From an uncultured Phycisphaerales bacterium (GTDB lineage: Bacteria; Planctomycetota; Phycisphaerae; Phycisphaerales; SM1A02): a stretch of DNA of 64,000 bases. Positions 52,840-63,647 of the stretch are shown piece after piece. The notes beneath the pieces are model-generated. The model was not told the DNA's origin. It worked only from the letters and a program-made list of their open reading frames with translations, and made no database searches. The stretch spans positions 1 through 64,000 of the forward strand of contig CAJQQE010000032.1 in the NCBI GenBank assembly GCA_905480395.1, in the 5' to 3' direction. Positions within the stretch are counted from its first letter, which is position 1. The number at the start of each line of letters is the position of its first letter. Made by a program: the position numbers and the translations under genes.

Positions 52840-54075
52840 TCAATCAGCCTTCGAAGAGCCGTGACTGAGGCCGAGTGAGCGTTGGATCCAATCCACGATC
52901 GCGTCGCCTTCGCCCGGAAGGAGGACGAAGAGCCCGTAATGGCCCACCGGATACCACCAACGTTCAGGATGTCGGAGTCTCTGATCGAGGAGGATTCGAG
53001 TTGAACTGGGAATGGCGGCATCGAAGCCGGCTTCTAAGAGCAGCACCGGACGTTGCCCGAGCCATTCGGTGATCGGGGCGGCGTCGAGTCGAACGGCACG
53101 GTGATAGCTTGCGGCGAAGGCGTCAGCCTCCAATTGGTCGAAACGGCCCCCCTCAAGATTCAGTCGGAGATCTTCGGGCGCGAGGGTCGTCCCGAGCAGG
53201 ATGGCGGCGGCATCCGCCCCTCCGGCAATCAGGACCGCGGCTTGGATTGGGAATTTCTGATGCAATCGGGCCGCCACGATCGGGGCGGCGACGGCACCGC
53301 TGCTCACGCCGATGAGCACCAAGGGTGACGGCGCGGTCTCACTCGAACTTCGAAGGTGGCTGAGCACGGCTTCGATTCCGAAGGCCCAGGTCGTGAACGC
53401 AAGATCGACTTCGGCGGCGAACATTCGTCCGGCGAATTCCGCGTCGTCTTTGATATTCAGGGTCGTCCGTCCAGCCGTCGCTCGATCGATGGCGTTCACC
53501 GGCGGAGCGGTCGTGATCACGGTGAACCCCGCATCGAGCAGATCACCCATGAAGGCTTGCTCCGGCGGTGTCTGCCGGGCGAGGCTGCTGAGCACGATCG
53601 CGGTGCCCGCCGACGGCGTCGCCGTGGGTTCCAAGATGACGGCATCGATCGCTCGGCGGCGGGGAACGATCAGTTCCGAGGAAGGGTCATCGTCGGCGGC
53701 GCTGGAGACGAGAATGAAACTCCGACTGTGTGCGATTAATTCAGGATCAATGCCGGAAATCCAACCACCACCCAGCGGCTCACTCGCAAACTCCCAAATC
53801 TCGACGCCCCTCCGAACCTCGATCGGAATCAAAGGGATGAGATCACCACTCGCACTTCGGACGGCGATGCCGTCCGGGTGGTTTGGGGTCTCCGGGTGTC
53901 CGCGGTCATCCGACTCGACGATGTCTCCGGGAATCGGAAGCGTGAGCCAGGCAATATGAGGAGGATCGGGAATCGGGCCGTTCGGTCGGGGATCACTCGC
54001 GGGGCGAACGGTCCGGCAACCGCCGGCGATCACGACGAGGCAGAGGCCAGCGATGTGAAGGAATCGGTATCTCAC
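52840..54075 (-). CDS. Alpha/beta-hydrolase lipoprotein
   Basis: This protein has 411 aa from a GTG that opens a lipoprotein signal peptide ('FLHIAGLCLVVIAGGC', lipobox IAGGC at about 16-20). A TTG ten codons upstream, overlapping the end of panC, is an alternative. A beta-rich N-terminal domain (about 30-160) precedes an alpha/beta hydrolase domain with the nucleophile elbow 'GVSSG' at about 235, an Asp in 'LLEAGFDAAIPSS', and a His in 'YPVGHYGLFVL'. This gives an intact Ser-Asp-His set. The substrate is unknown; an esterase or peptidase is likely. It is close behind panC, but a functional link is not expected. Confidence 0.75.
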   Translation of the reverse strand: MRYRFLHIAGLCLVVIAGGCRTVRPASDPRPNGPIPDPPHIAWLTLPIPGDIVESDDRGHPETPNHPDGIAVRSASGDLIPLIPIEVRRGVEIWEFASEPLGGGWISGIDPELIAHSRSFILVSSAADDDPSSELIVPRRRAIDAVILEPTATPSAGTAIVLSSLARQTPPEQAFMGDLLDAGFTVITTAPPVNAIDRATAGRTTLNIKDDAEFAGRMFAAEVDLAFTTWAFGIEAVLSHLRSSSETAPSPLVLIGVSSGAVAAPIVAARLHQKFPIQAAVLIAGGADAAAILLGTTLAPEDLRLNLEGGRFDQLEADAFAASYHRAVRLDAAPITEWLGQRPVLLLEAGFDAAIPSSTRILLDQRLRHPERWWYPVGHYGLFVLLPGEGDAIVDWIQRSLGLSHGSSKAD

Positions 54076-54097
54076 GGGGCGATAGCGAGCAGGATCA

Positions 54098-54955
54098 TCA
54101 GACAATGGGCATGGCTCGGTTGTCGAGGAGGCGAACGGTACCGCCGTCGAATTCCAGTCTGGCGGTGATGATGGCCCGGGTCGGTTGGCTCAGGTCAGCG
54201 ACGGGCAGGAGGCGTTCCGGCTCGCGAATCACCGCGTATTCCACCGTGAGTTCGTGCGATTTCAGCGTGGCCCGCATCAGGGATTCAGCTTCCGCCGGTG
54301 TCGTGGCCGATTCCGCGGCATCCAGGGCGCGGGAGAGGCCGCGGGCTCGTTCGCGTTCCGTGGGCGGGATGAATGTGTTTCGGCTGGACATCGCCAGCCC
54401 GTCGGATTCCCGCACGGTGGGTCCGGGAATCACTTCGATGCCAGCGAAGCGATCGTCGCCAGCGACCATCGCTCGAATCACCTGCAACTGTTGCCAGTCC
54501 TTTTCACCGAATACCGTCGCGGAGGGTCGGACTTGATCGAGGAGTCGAGCCACCACGAGGCAGACGCCTCCGAAGAAGTGAGGGCGTCCGGAATCTTCCA
54601 ATTGCGGCTGTCTTGCGACGTCTGGAATCGGAAAACCGTTCGCCAGCTCGACCGAGGCGAGTCTTCCTTCGGGGTAGAGGGAAGACTCGGAGGGGAGATA
54701 GACGATGTCGGTGCCAGCATCGGCCGCGAGTTGAATGTCTCGATCGAGCGGCCGCGGATAGGCAGAAAAATCCTCGTTCGGAGCGAACTGGGTGGGATTG
54801 ACGAAGATGCTGGTGATGACCGGGACACCTTTTCGGGCGGCCGCTCGAATCAACGAAAGGTGGCCCTCATGAAGGGCTCCCATCGTGGGAACGAAGCAAC
54901 CGCCGGCCGAGGCGTCGAGTTCGGCGGGATCTTGGATGACTCGAGGCGTTGACAT
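54098..54955 (-). CDS. panC: Pantoate-beta-alanine ligase
   Basis: The enzyme joins pantoate and beta-alanine with ATP to make pantothenate, the precursor of coenzyme A. The 285-aa chain is of family length, with the nucleotide motif 'PTMGALHEGHLSLI' at about 23-36, 'VTSIFVNPTQFAPNEDF'-type segment ('ITSIFVNPTQFAPNED'), 'PRPLDRDIQLAADAGTDIVY', 'FGEKDWQQLQVI' and 'DGLAMSSRN' (KMSKS-like). Its promoter must lie in the divergent 310-bp gap before iscS. Confidence 0.96.
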   Translation of the reverse strand: MSTPRVIQDPAELDASAGGCFVPTMGALHEGHLSLIRAAARKGVPVITSIFVNPTQFAPNEDFSAYPRPLDRDIQLAADAGTDIVYLPSESSLYPEGRLASVELANGFPIPDVARQPQLEDSGRPHFFGGVCLVVARLLDQVRPSATVFGEKDWQQLQVIRAMVAGDDRFAGIEVIPGPTVRESDGLAMSSRNTFIPPTERERARGLSRALDAAESATTPAEAESLMRATLKSHELTVEYAVIREPERLLPVADLSQPTRAIITARLEFDGGTVRLLDNRAMPIV

Positions 54956-55265
54956 CGAGATAATTGTAGGTTCAGACGGGTCGTATCGGTGATTTGAGGA
55001 AGTGGGTCGACTTCAGATCGGTATCCCTGAATTCGAGCGGTGATCGCTGGAGATGCTCGGGCCGGCTCGCTAGAATGAGACTCAATCTCAATGCCGCGTT
55101 CCGGAGAGGCTTCAAGCCCCTCATGGCGGGACATTGGGAATCGATCGCTGAAGAGAGTCAAAGTTGGCTCTGACCCCTCTGTCTTCTTGGGCAGCCGAAC
55201 GGGCCATCATGCATGGCTCACTCCGCTGTCGTTCTGTAATATCCGACCTTTGGAGTTCCTCGACG
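54956..55265. promoter_or_regulatory. 310-bp divergent intergenic region, panC / iscS
   Basis: It must contain both promoters. Seen in it are TAGAAT (55071-55076), a plausible -10 box for the isc side; the inverted repeat TGAGA-CTCAA-TCTCA just after it; and a GGCTT-C-AAGCC hairpin. An Fe-S or redox regulator could use the repeat, but no regulator gene is adjacent. Confidence 0.3.
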
Positions 55266-56498
55266 GTGAACCTTCCAATTTACATGGACAACGCATCCAC
55301 GACTCGCACCGACCCCCGCGTGGTCGAGGCGATGCTCCCTTACTTCACCGAGACCTACGGGAACTCGGCGAGTCGAAACCACGCCTTCGGTTGGGGGGCG
55401 GAAGCCGGCGTGGACCGCGCTCGTGAGCAGGCCGCAAGCCTGATCGGAGCCGGACCCAAAGAGATCGTCTGGACCAGCGGTGCCACCGAGAGCAACAATC
55501 TCGCGATCAAGGGCGCTGCTCTGATGTATGCCAAGGCGCCGATGGGTTCGGAGGGCCGTGGGCACATCATCACCTGCATCATCGAACACAAGGCAGTGCT
55601 CGATCCGTGCAAGCGGCTCGAACGCGAAGGATTCGACGTCACCTATCTTGAGCCTGGCTCAGATGGCATCGTGACGGCAGACTTGGTTCGCGCCGCGATC
55701 CGAGACGACACCATTCTCGTCACCATCATGTGGGCGAACAACGAGATCGGAACCATCAACGACATCCCGTCGATCGGTGCGGTCTGTCGAGAGCATGGCG
55801 TCGTGTTTCACACTGACGCGACGCAGTGGGTTGGCAAGATGCCCACCGACGTCGAGCGAGACAACGTTGATTTGCTGAGTTGGTCGGGGCACAAGATTTA
55901 TGGTCCCGGCGGGGTTGGCGCTTTGTACGTTCGGCGTCGTCGTCCTCGAGTACGGCTTCAAGCCATGATCGACGGTGGCGGGCATGAGCGTGGAATGCGT
56001 TCGGGAACTTTGAACGTCCCAGGCATCGTCGGATTTGGTGCCGCCTGCGAGATCTGCGAAAACGAGATGGAATCCGAGCGAGAGCGACTGCTCGCCCTCC
56101 GGCTCAAGCTCGAAAATGAGCTCAAAGGCCTCATGGACGTGGTCGAAGTCAACGGGCATTCCGAGCGACGCCTGCCGCACCTGACCAATATCTCCTTCGG
56201 TTTCGTCGAGGGTGAATCCCTCATGATGGGAATCAAGGACATCGCCTGTTCGAGCGGTTCCGCTTGCACCAGTGCAAGTCTGGAACCGAGTTACGTCCTC
56301 AAGGGGCTCGGTCTGGGTGACGAACTCGCCCACTCCTCGCTCCGACTCTCCCTCGGCCGCTGGTCGACCGAAGAGGAAGTGGACTTCGCGATCAAGGAAA
56401 TTCATCAAGCCGTTGAACATCTTCGGGCGCTCAGCCCGCTCTACGACCTTCACAATGAAGGCATCGACATCACTAAAATCGTGTGGCAGTCCCACTGA
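55266..56498 (+). CDS. iscS: Cysteine desulfurase
   Basis: This PLP enzyme takes sulfur from cysteine and hands it to IscU. It has 410 aa from GTG at 55266 (GGAG 10 nt upstream), which directly precedes 'IYMDNASTTRTDPRV'. The His stacking on PLP is in 'ITCIIEHKAVLDP', the PLP Lys is in 'SWSGHKIYGPGGVGALYV', and the sulfur-carrying Cys is in 'CSSGSACTSASLEPSYVL'. It belongs to the IscS/NifS group rather than SufS, because of the loop with the active Cys and the adjacent iscU. The longer upstream frame is ignored. It leads the iscS-iscU-iscA cluster. Confidence 0.95.
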   Translation: MNLPIYMDNASTTRTDPRVVEAMLPYFTETYGNSASRNHAFGWGAEAGVDRAREQAASLIGAGPKEIVWTSGATESNNLAIKGAALMYAKAPMGSEGRGHIITCIIEHKAVLDPCKRLEREGFDVTYLEPGSDGIVTADLVRAAIRDDTILVTIMWANNEIGTINDIPSIGAVCREHGVVFHTDATQWVGKMPTDVERDNVDLLSWSGHKIYGPGGVGALYVRRRRPRVRLQAMIDGGGHERGMRSGTLNVPGIVGFGAACEICENEMESERERLLALRLKLENELKGLMDVVEVNGHSERRLPHLTNISFGFVEGESLMMGIKDIACSSGSACTSASLEPSYVLKGLGLGDELAHSSLRLSLGRWSTEEEVDFAIKEIHQAVEHLRALSPLYDLHNEGIDITKIVWQSH

Positions 56499-56545
56499 CC
56501 GACGGCCAGCTGGCCGGCTTCAAGGGCAACCAAGGAACGAATGAC

Positions 56546-56980
56546 ATGGCATACAGTGAAAAAGTAATCGACCACTATCAGAACCCGAGAAACGTCGGTT
56601 CTTTCGGCGCCTCAAGCGACGTGAAGGAACGAAAAGACGTGGGCGTGGGAATCGTCGGCGCTCCGGAATGCGGAGACGTCATGCAGCTTCAGATCAAGGT
56701 CGGCGACGACGGCGTGATCGAAGATGCGAAGTTCAAGTGCTTTGGATGCGGTTCGGCCATCGCCAGTTCATCGCTCGCCACGGAGTGGATTAAAGGCAAA
56801 TCGGTCGACGAGGCGCTGGAGATCAAGAACACTCGAATCGTTGAGGAGCTCTCGCTCCCACCGGTGAAGATTCACTGCTCCGTGCTTGCCGAAGATTCGA
56901 TTCGGACCGCGATCGAGGATTACAAGAAGAAGAACGGCCAACCTGTGGCGGCCGAAGCTGGCCACGGCCACGCCCACTGA
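56546..56980 (+). CDS. iscU: Iron-sulfur cluster scaffold IscU
   Basis: The 144-aa scaffold has the three cluster cysteines: 'GAPECGD' (about Cys37), 'CFGCGSAIASSS' (about Cys63) and 'IHCSVLAEDSI' (about Cys106), and the IscU-type 'LPPVKIHC' loop bound by the chaperone system. No hscA/hscB is visible nearby. The last residues are His-rich ('GHGHAH'), which is unusual. AAGGA precedes the ATG by 9 nt, and the gene starts 47 bp after iscS. Confidence 0.95.
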   Translation: MAYSEKVIDHYQNPRNVGSFGASSDVKERKDVGVGIVGAPECGDVMQLQIKVGDDGVIEDAKFKCFGCGSAIASSSLATEWIKGKSVDEALEIKNTRIVEELSLPPVKIHCSVLAEDSIRTAIEDYKKKNGQPVAAEAGHGHAH

Positions 56981-57057
56981 TGGAATTCAAAGCCGGTGGC
57001 GACGCCGGAATCCGTAACCTGTCCGCGATACCGTATTGAGATACAAGGAGGCGCCCG

Positions 57058-57489
57058 ATGCCTGTCAACGTCACTGAGACCGCTGCCCGTGAAATCGATG
57101 CCATCATCCGCCAACAGGATCTCGATCCTGCCAAGATCAGCCTTCGCGTTGGCGTGAAGGGTGGCGGCTGCAGCGGATTTAGCTACCTCTTGGATCTCAC
57201 CGAAGTCCAGAAGGATTCCGACGAGATGTGGGAGTTCAACTACCACCGCCGACCAGCCAAGTCGTCCAGCGTGGCATCCTCCGAAGGAGGGACCGCCGTG
57301 GCCACCGGCGGCGATGACGCCGAGGGTGGCGAGCCGTTCACCGTTCGAGTCGTCTGCGACCCGAAGTCATATCTCTATCTGAATGAAACCACGATCGACT
57401 TCAAGGACGAGATCATGGGACGCGGGTTCGTGTTCAACAATCCCAATGCCACCAGCAGTTGCGGTTGTGGTTCGAGTTTCTCGGCCTGA
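57058..57489 (+). CDS. iscA: A-type Fe-S carrier (IscA/HesB) with internal insertion
   Basis: A-type carriers pass Fe-S clusters to target proteins. The three conserved Cys are present: 'VKGGGCSGFSYLLD' and 'SSCGCGSSFS'. Typical members have about 107-120 aa; this one has 143 because about 33 residues, Ser/Gly/Ala/Asp-rich and probably disordered, are inserted between 'WEFN' and 'VRVVCDPKS' (about residues 61-93). The strand after the insertion carries an extra Cys ('VVCDPKS') where the family has Val or Ile. The start is excellent (AAGGAGG 6 nt before ATG). It is the last gene of the isc cluster, closed by a strong terminator. Confidence 0.93.
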   Translation: MPVNVTETAAREIDAIIRQQDLDPAKISLRVGVKGGGCSGFSYLLDLTEVQKDSDEMWEFNYHRRPAKSSSVASSEGGTAVATGGDDAEGGEPFTVRVVCDPKSYLYLNETTIDFKDEIMGRGFVFNNPNATSSCGCGSSFSA

Positions 57490-57516
57490 TACCGAGCCTC
57501 CGCACGACCAGGAAAT

Positions 57517-57550
57517 AAACGGGCCACCCCTCGAAGGGTGGCCCGTTTTC
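57517..57550. terminator. Bidirectional Rho-independent terminator
   Basis: ACGGGCCACCC (57519-57529) pairs with GGGTGGCCCGT (57536-57546), with a 6-nt loop, then TTTTC on the plus side and TTTATTTCC on the minus side. It serves iscA and the convergent metallopeptidase gene. Confidence 0.9.
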
Positions 57551-57612
57551 TGATCTCGTCACGTCTCTGGTTGGCCGATGGTGCAAGCGGTCAAAGTCGA
57601 TCGGGAGGCCGC

Positions 57613-59595
57613 TCAATCGAGAATGCGAAGGGCGGCGGCGGTGTCGTCGATCAGCGGTGTCGCGGAGAGTGGTCCGCCGACTGCGGAACGCATCCACGCA
57701 TCCGGAGTGACGCGGCCGATGGAACAGATCCGCTTGGTCTCTGCCGCAAGGTCCTTCCCTTGCATGTGACTTCGGATCTGATGGCTGATGGTTCGACCGA
57801 TGGCGTAGTCGGGAAGGTAGAGGGGATGGCCGAGCATGTGCTGATAGGCCCCGAGGATGTGATACGGGTCATCGCCGAAATGCGCCTGGAAGAACTCAGC
57901 CCAGACTTCGCGAGCGTTTCGAAGCAGGTTCTCCCGAATGCCCTCTGGGGTGCACGCGTCACCCGCTTCGTAGATCCATCGCCAGGTGCGAAGCTCGACG
58001 AGGCTTGGCCCCGCAATCTGACACGCCATCAGCATCGAAGCGATGGTCTCCTCGTGGTAGGCACGTTCCGCTTCCGCCACGTCCTCGATACCGAGCGCCC
58101 GCTTGGCGAGCGACTGATAGAGAAACGCGAACGCCTCGGTGCACGCCGTGTTCGGGACGCCCCGAAGTGCCGTTCGGGGAACAAAGAACGTCGAACAGAG
58201 TTGCTCCAGATTGTGTCCGAGTTCGTGCATGCCGGTATCGAATCCGTCCCAACCCAGTTGGTCCTTCAGGCGGTTGGTGCGAAGCCAGGCGCCGTACTCG
58301 GCGAGTTGGGGTCGCATGGCGTGGCCCGAGCCTCGGGCGATCTCGACGCGAACCCTTGATCCCAGGAACTCCGCATCATCGTCCGGCCATCCAAGGCCTC
58401 GAAGAATCTCCGGCAGCTTGGCCTGAAACTCAACCTCATCCCGACAGAGCCGACTGACTTCGGCATTCATTTCGTCGGCGTCACGAGTCTCGAAGAGATC
58501 ATCGAAGTAGATGTCATGAGCCTCCAGAGGTCTTCCGAGGCGTTTCGAGACGAGGGCGGCAAGGTCCTCTCGGACGGGTGCCGCCAGAAGATCAACGAGG
58601 AGCTGCTCGACTTCCTGTTCGGGGATCTCCCGTTCGAGACCGAACTTGCGATCGATGGCGCTGGGATGGTCTGGATGATGCTCGTCGAGCGCGCGGGCGA
58701 TTCGAACGTTGTTCATCCAGTGTTCGTATCGGACCAGATCAAGCACCGGGCCGGGATCAGTGCCGCCGATGGTGTTCGTTGCGGGATTCCAGTCCTCGGT
58801 GGAGGTTCGATCCATGATCGCGAGGGGGAGCGTGCCGTCAATGTGACGGCCCATCACCCAGGAGAGCGCCCGCTGCTTGTGGAGTCCGTCAGGGTCGTTG
58901 TAGCCGCCCTTCATCTCCTCGCGGATGAGCCAGTGGGCGAGCAGTGCTCGATCCGACTCGAACCAACGTCGACCGGTGGTGTCCGTCATCGTTCCGACCG
59001 GGACGTGGAAGTTCGACACCCAGTGATAACTCTTGAAATGAAGGTCGCGGGCGAGATCGGCAACCTTCTTTGGTATCCGAGGGCCGAAGGAGCCAGCGAT
59101 CCGAGCTTCAGCCCATCGGGCGGCGTCCCACTCGCTGCCCTTGGTCAGCATGTCATCCAGCGTCGACTTCTCGAAGTTGAGAAGCGTGATGAAGGCGATC
59201 TTCTGATCGTAAAATTGTTCCGACAGATCGGGGGCAGGGTCGAAGGTCGCGAACGCCGAGTCGGTCTCCGGGAGGGAATCGCCGACCAGATCACTCCAAC
59301 GCCGCAGATTCCGACGCATTTCGTACAGATGGCCGCGAACCTGTTCGAGCACCGTCTCCAAGCGATCAAGGAGTTTGGTTCGGTCCTCGGGGGTGGCGGC
59401 GAAGTGATCCAAGCAGAATTGAGCAAAGGCCGACGCGTCGCCATCCGAGTCCCGCCAGAGCACCGCACATTGGTGAATACCGCGGGCGGCGTGAACGCGA
59501 CAGTTCTCGCCGTGGAGGGTCACGATGCCGTCAACGGCGTGGGAGAGGTTCTGAGGGGTCAAGAAGGATGTGGTGGGGGTGTCAAGCGTGGTCAT
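57613..59595 (-). CDS. M3-like zinc metallopeptidase
   Basis: This 660-aa, mostly helical protein has no signal peptide. The zinc motif is HExxH in 'GMHELGHNLEQ' (about 457-461), followed after about 30 residues by 'NTACTEAFAFLYQSLAKRAL' with the third-ligand Glu, as in the gluzincins of family M3 (oligopeptidases such as PepF and thimet oligopeptidase). The rest has little visible similarity to named M3 peptidases, so it may be a separate subfamily. Oligopeptide cleavage in the cytoplasm is inferred. It is divergent from the BamE-like gene with 37 bp between the starts, and convergent with the isc cluster. Confidence 0.75.
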   Translation of the reverse strand: MTTLDTPTTSFLTPQNLSHAVDGIVTLHGENCRVHAARGIHQCAVLWRDSDGDASAFAQFCLDHFAATPEDRTKLLDRLETVLEQVRGHLYEMRRNLRRWSDLVGDSLPETDSAFATFDPAPDLSEQFYDQKIAFITLLNFEKSTLDDMLTKGSEWDAARWAEARIAGSFGPRIPKKVADLARDLHFKSYHWVSNFHVPVGTMTDTTGRRWFESDRALLAHWLIREEMKGGYNDPDGLHKQRALSWVMGRHIDGTLPLAIMDRTSTEDWNPATNTIGGTDPGPVLDLVRYEHWMNNVRIARALDEHHPDHPSAIDRKFGLEREIPEQEVEQLLVDLLAAPVREDLAALVSKRLGRPLEAHDIYFDDLFETRDADEMNAEVSRLCRDEVEFQAKLPEILRGLGWPDDDAEFLGSRVRVEIARGSGHAMRPQLAEYGAWLRTNRLKDQLGWDGFDTGMHELGHNLEQLCSTFFVPRTALRGVPNTACTEAFAFLYQSLAKRALGIEDVAEAERAYHEETIASMLMACQIAGPSLVELRTWRWIYEAGDACTPEGIRENLLRNAREVWAEFFQAHFGDDPYHILGAYQHMLGHPLYLPDYAIGRTISHQIRSHMQGKDLAAETKRICSIGRVTPDAWMRSAVGGPLSATPLIDDTAAALRILD

Positions 59596-59632
59596 GGTGC
59601 AGATAGTAGCGATGATCGGCTACTCTCCGGCG

Positions 59633-60055
59633 ATGAACAAGAAACCCTCGATCGGCGCCCGGTTTGGTTCGCTGGTTGTCTGGAGCCTCGGGTTCGTCGG
59701 GTGCGCGACGCCGGCGCAACAGGGTTTCGACGAGGTCGCCCCGGGGATGACCCGCGAGGAGGTTCAGATCGAACTTGGGGAGCCCTCGGTTCGAATCCCG
59801 CCGCGGTTTGATGAGCAAGGCGTGCTGCTTGACGGCGGTCGCTGGCAGTATGCCGACAATCTCAGTTCGTTGGCGAATGCGGCGGCGTTTCCCGATTTTG
59901 TGCCGGATCGTGTCTGGGTCATCTGGTTCGATGTTCACGGCGTCGTGCAGCGAACACGGCGGCCGATTCGGGTCGAAGACGGCACTGGTGAGCAGAATGA
60001 TGATGGTGGCGGGACACCGCTGTTTCCACCAACCCTTCCATCTCGCGGGCGGTAG
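59633..60055 (+). CDS. BamE/SmpA-like small lipoprotein
   Basis: This 140-aa lipoprotein has a signal peptide ending in GFVGC at about 20-24. The mature part begins with the SmpA/BamE-type helix-turn pattern 'VAPGMTREEVQIELGEPSVR', followed by strands 'GRWQYADN' and 'VWVIWFDVHGVVQR' and a polar tail. BamE aids outer-membrane protein assembly; many other small proteins share the fold, so the role is uncertain. ATG at 59633 gives the clean signal peptide. Only 37 bp separate it from the divergent peptidase start, so the promoters overlap. Confidence 0.7.
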   Translation: MNKKPSIGARFGSLVVWSLGFVGCATPAQQGFDEVAPGMTREEVQIELGEPSVRIPPRFDEQGVLLDGGRWQYADNLSSLANAAAFPDFVPDRVWVIWFDVHGVVQRTRRPIRVEDGTGEQNDDGGGTPLFPPTLPSRGR

Positions 60056-60174
60056 CGTCGATTTGACGCTCACCCTGTAGGTTGCCAAAGCAGATCCGAA
60101 AGTCGTTCTCAGGGCGGATGCGACTTCAACGCTGAACGTGGGCGGAGGCCAACCGATGTCTTTCTTGAGACGTC

Positions 60175-60214
60175 AAAAAAAGGACCGGCGAATGTCCTTT
60201 GACATTCGCCGGTC
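60175..60214 (-). terminator. Rho-independent terminator of atpD
   Basis: A perfect 14-bp stem (60183-60196 with 60201-60214) has a 4-nt loop; on the minus strand it is followed by TTTTTTT (60181-60175). Confidence 0.93.
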
Positions 60215-60250
60215 TTGGATTCTCTTCGTCGATCCGATCGGTGCTCAGAA

Positions 60251-61984
<1,734 letters not shown>

Positions 61985-62341
61985 TCAGGCCTTGAGATCG
62001 AGGTTGCGGCCCAGTTCAACGCGGGTGGCCGCCTCAAGCCGGTCAGCATTGCGGGAGTACAGGTGCAGGCCGCCAGCGCGGGGTGGTTCCGGTCGGGGCG
62101 GCGCCACAGACGCCGGATCACCATCGAAGCCTGTTCCGCGATTGATGTCGCTTCGGACGACGCCCGCGACGAGTCTTCGCAGCTCTGTGGCGGTGTCGCT
62201 TGTCGTGTCGAGGCGATCCACGATCTCGGGTCGGATGTTGGGCGTGTGACCCGGCAGCGCGGTGGCGGGTTGGGCCGGTCGAGGCTGGCCGACGCCGTAG
62301 GCGGAAGCAGCATTGAAGGGGATGGGACCTCGCACGTTCAT
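61985..62341 (-). CDS. Small hypothetical protein, 118 aa
   Basis: The first half is Pro/Ala/Gly-rich. The middle is a likely amphipathic helix ('IRPEIVDRLDTTSDTATELR' followed by 'RLVAGVV'), then a polar Pro-rich stretch and a second basic helix at the end ('NADRLEAATRVELGRNLDLK'). The helix-linker-helix pattern recalls FlgM-like anti-sigma factors, but no signature proves this. It has no signal peptide and no clear ribosome site. It lies between two minus-strand genes and may be part of that run. Confidence 0.4.
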   Translation of the reverse strand: MNVRGPIPFNAASAYGVGQPRPAQPATALPGHTPNIRPEIVDRLDTTSDTATELRRLVAGVVRSDINRGTGFDGDPASVAPPRPEPPRAGGLHLYSRNADRLEAATRVELGRNLDLKA

Positions 62342-62421
62342 GGTCAGGAGTATACGAGCGAGTCTGATGGGCGTTTGGGTCCTCCGAGGTTATCTCTGAC
62401 CTCGGTGAGCACATCGCGGAT

Positions 62422-63600
62422 TCAAGGCGGGGACGGCGACTTCTCAAGGGTCCCACCATGGCCGAATGCCCTGGCCTCGGGGTTGGTGGTCCGAGTCGTG
62501 CGTGGGATCAACCCTGGATCGACGTCTACCACTTGTGGTGCGGCATCCACCGGAAATCCCCCAAGCCATTCGATCGCGGCGGGCATTTCTGCGGCCCACC
62601 AGAGATTTCGGCCCATTTGAAAATCGCCTTCGGGTTGATCATCGATCACGAATCGCTTCAGGCCATTGACCATCCACCAGATCAGGTTGTCTTGAATTCG
62701 AATTCCCGAGGCCGGCGGCCAACCGGCTCGAACCGAACGAAGTTCGAACGTGGCGGTTTTTGGTTCGACGATCGTGCAGTGGCCGACCAAGACGTCGGTG
62801 GCGGATGCAAAGGTAAACGGAATCGCCACCCGCTCAATGACGCATCGCTCGATGCGCACGTTCTGGGCGGCCGCCATCGGAACGGTCTCGTCCTCGGACG
62901 CGGGTCGTGGTGATGTCACCATGCCGATGGCCACGCCAGATCCGCCGATACTCAAAATAGATGACTCGAGGATTTGAAGGCCATCGACCGCGTCGTTGAC
63001 TCGAATGCCGATGGCCGCCCTTTGGTCGCCTTGAATCGTCAGTTTTCGAATCTCGATGTTGCGAGCGTCCCGAATCTGGATGGCGGCCCGACTCCAAAGA
63101 TCGACTTTGGCATTGAGGATTTGAATGCCCTCGACGCCCTCCAGATCGACGCCGACTCTGGTGAGGTTTCCCGGCCTCGGGATGACGTAAATGTTGGCAA
63201 GAACAATCGATCGGCTTGGCCCCGCCTCGCCCCGCTCCAATCGGATCCCGCCGGACTGGCCGGCCATCACCATGACGGTTGAGACGTTGATGTGGCGGCC
63301 GCCACGAATGATCATTCCCCACGCGTCACCAACCACGGTCGCTGGTTGGCTGGGGTCGACCGAGGAGATGGCGATTGGCTGTGCCTCGGTTCCTTGGTAC
63401 TTGAGGACTGGAAGTTGCTTGTAGAACCCGGGGGCAAGGAAGATCCGGTCGCCCGGTGCGACCGCGGAAGGTTCCGGCCAAGAATCTGTTGGGGCAAGGA
63501 CGTGGTCGACACCCATCGCGGCGTGAACCCAGAGCAGCGCGGCCATCATGAAAAATGTTCGCAGGCCACTGGTCAGGGATGTTCGATGGCGGGGCTTCAT
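62422..63600 (-). CDS. Secreted right-handed beta-helix protein
   Basis: This 392-aa protein has a signal peptide ('FFMMAALLWVHAAMG', cut near residue 30) and then repeated short strands of the parallel beta-helix type: 'GDRIFLAPGFYKQLPVLKYQ', 'AWGMIIRGGRHINVSTVMVM', 'GVEGIQILNAKVDLWSRAAI', 'ARNIEIRKLTIQGDQRAAIG', 'AQNVRIERCVIERV'. This fold is used by polysaccharide lyases, sugar epimerases and adhesins; no catalytic set is recognised. The start is uncertain: ATG at 63600 is preferred over one at 63627 because it gives a shorter basic N-terminus. It follows the sugar isomerase-like gene in the same direction. Confidence 0.75.
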   Translation of the reverse strand: MKPRHRTSLTSGLRTFFMMAALLWVHAAMGVDHVLAPTDSWPEPSAVAPGDRIFLAPGFYKQLPVLKYQGTEAQPIAISSVDPSQPATVVGDAWGMIIRGGRHINVSTVMVMAGQSGGIRLERGEAGPSRSIVLANIYVIPRPGNLTRVGVDLEGVEGIQILNAKVDLWSRAAIQIRDARNIEIRKLTIQGDQRAAIGIRVNDAVDGLQILESSILSIGGSGVAIGMVTSPRPASEDETVPMAAAQNVRIERCVIERVAIPFTFASATDVLVGHCTIVEPKTATFELRSVRAGWPPASGIRIQDNLIWWMVNGLKRFVIDDQPEGDFQMGRNLWWAAEMPAAIEWLGGFPVDAAPQVVDVDPGLIPRTTRTTNPEARAFGHGGTLEKSPSPP

Positions 63601-63647
63601 GGGGCGCGGGGTGCTCTCAAGAATCATTGGCACAGTCTGGCCACGAT

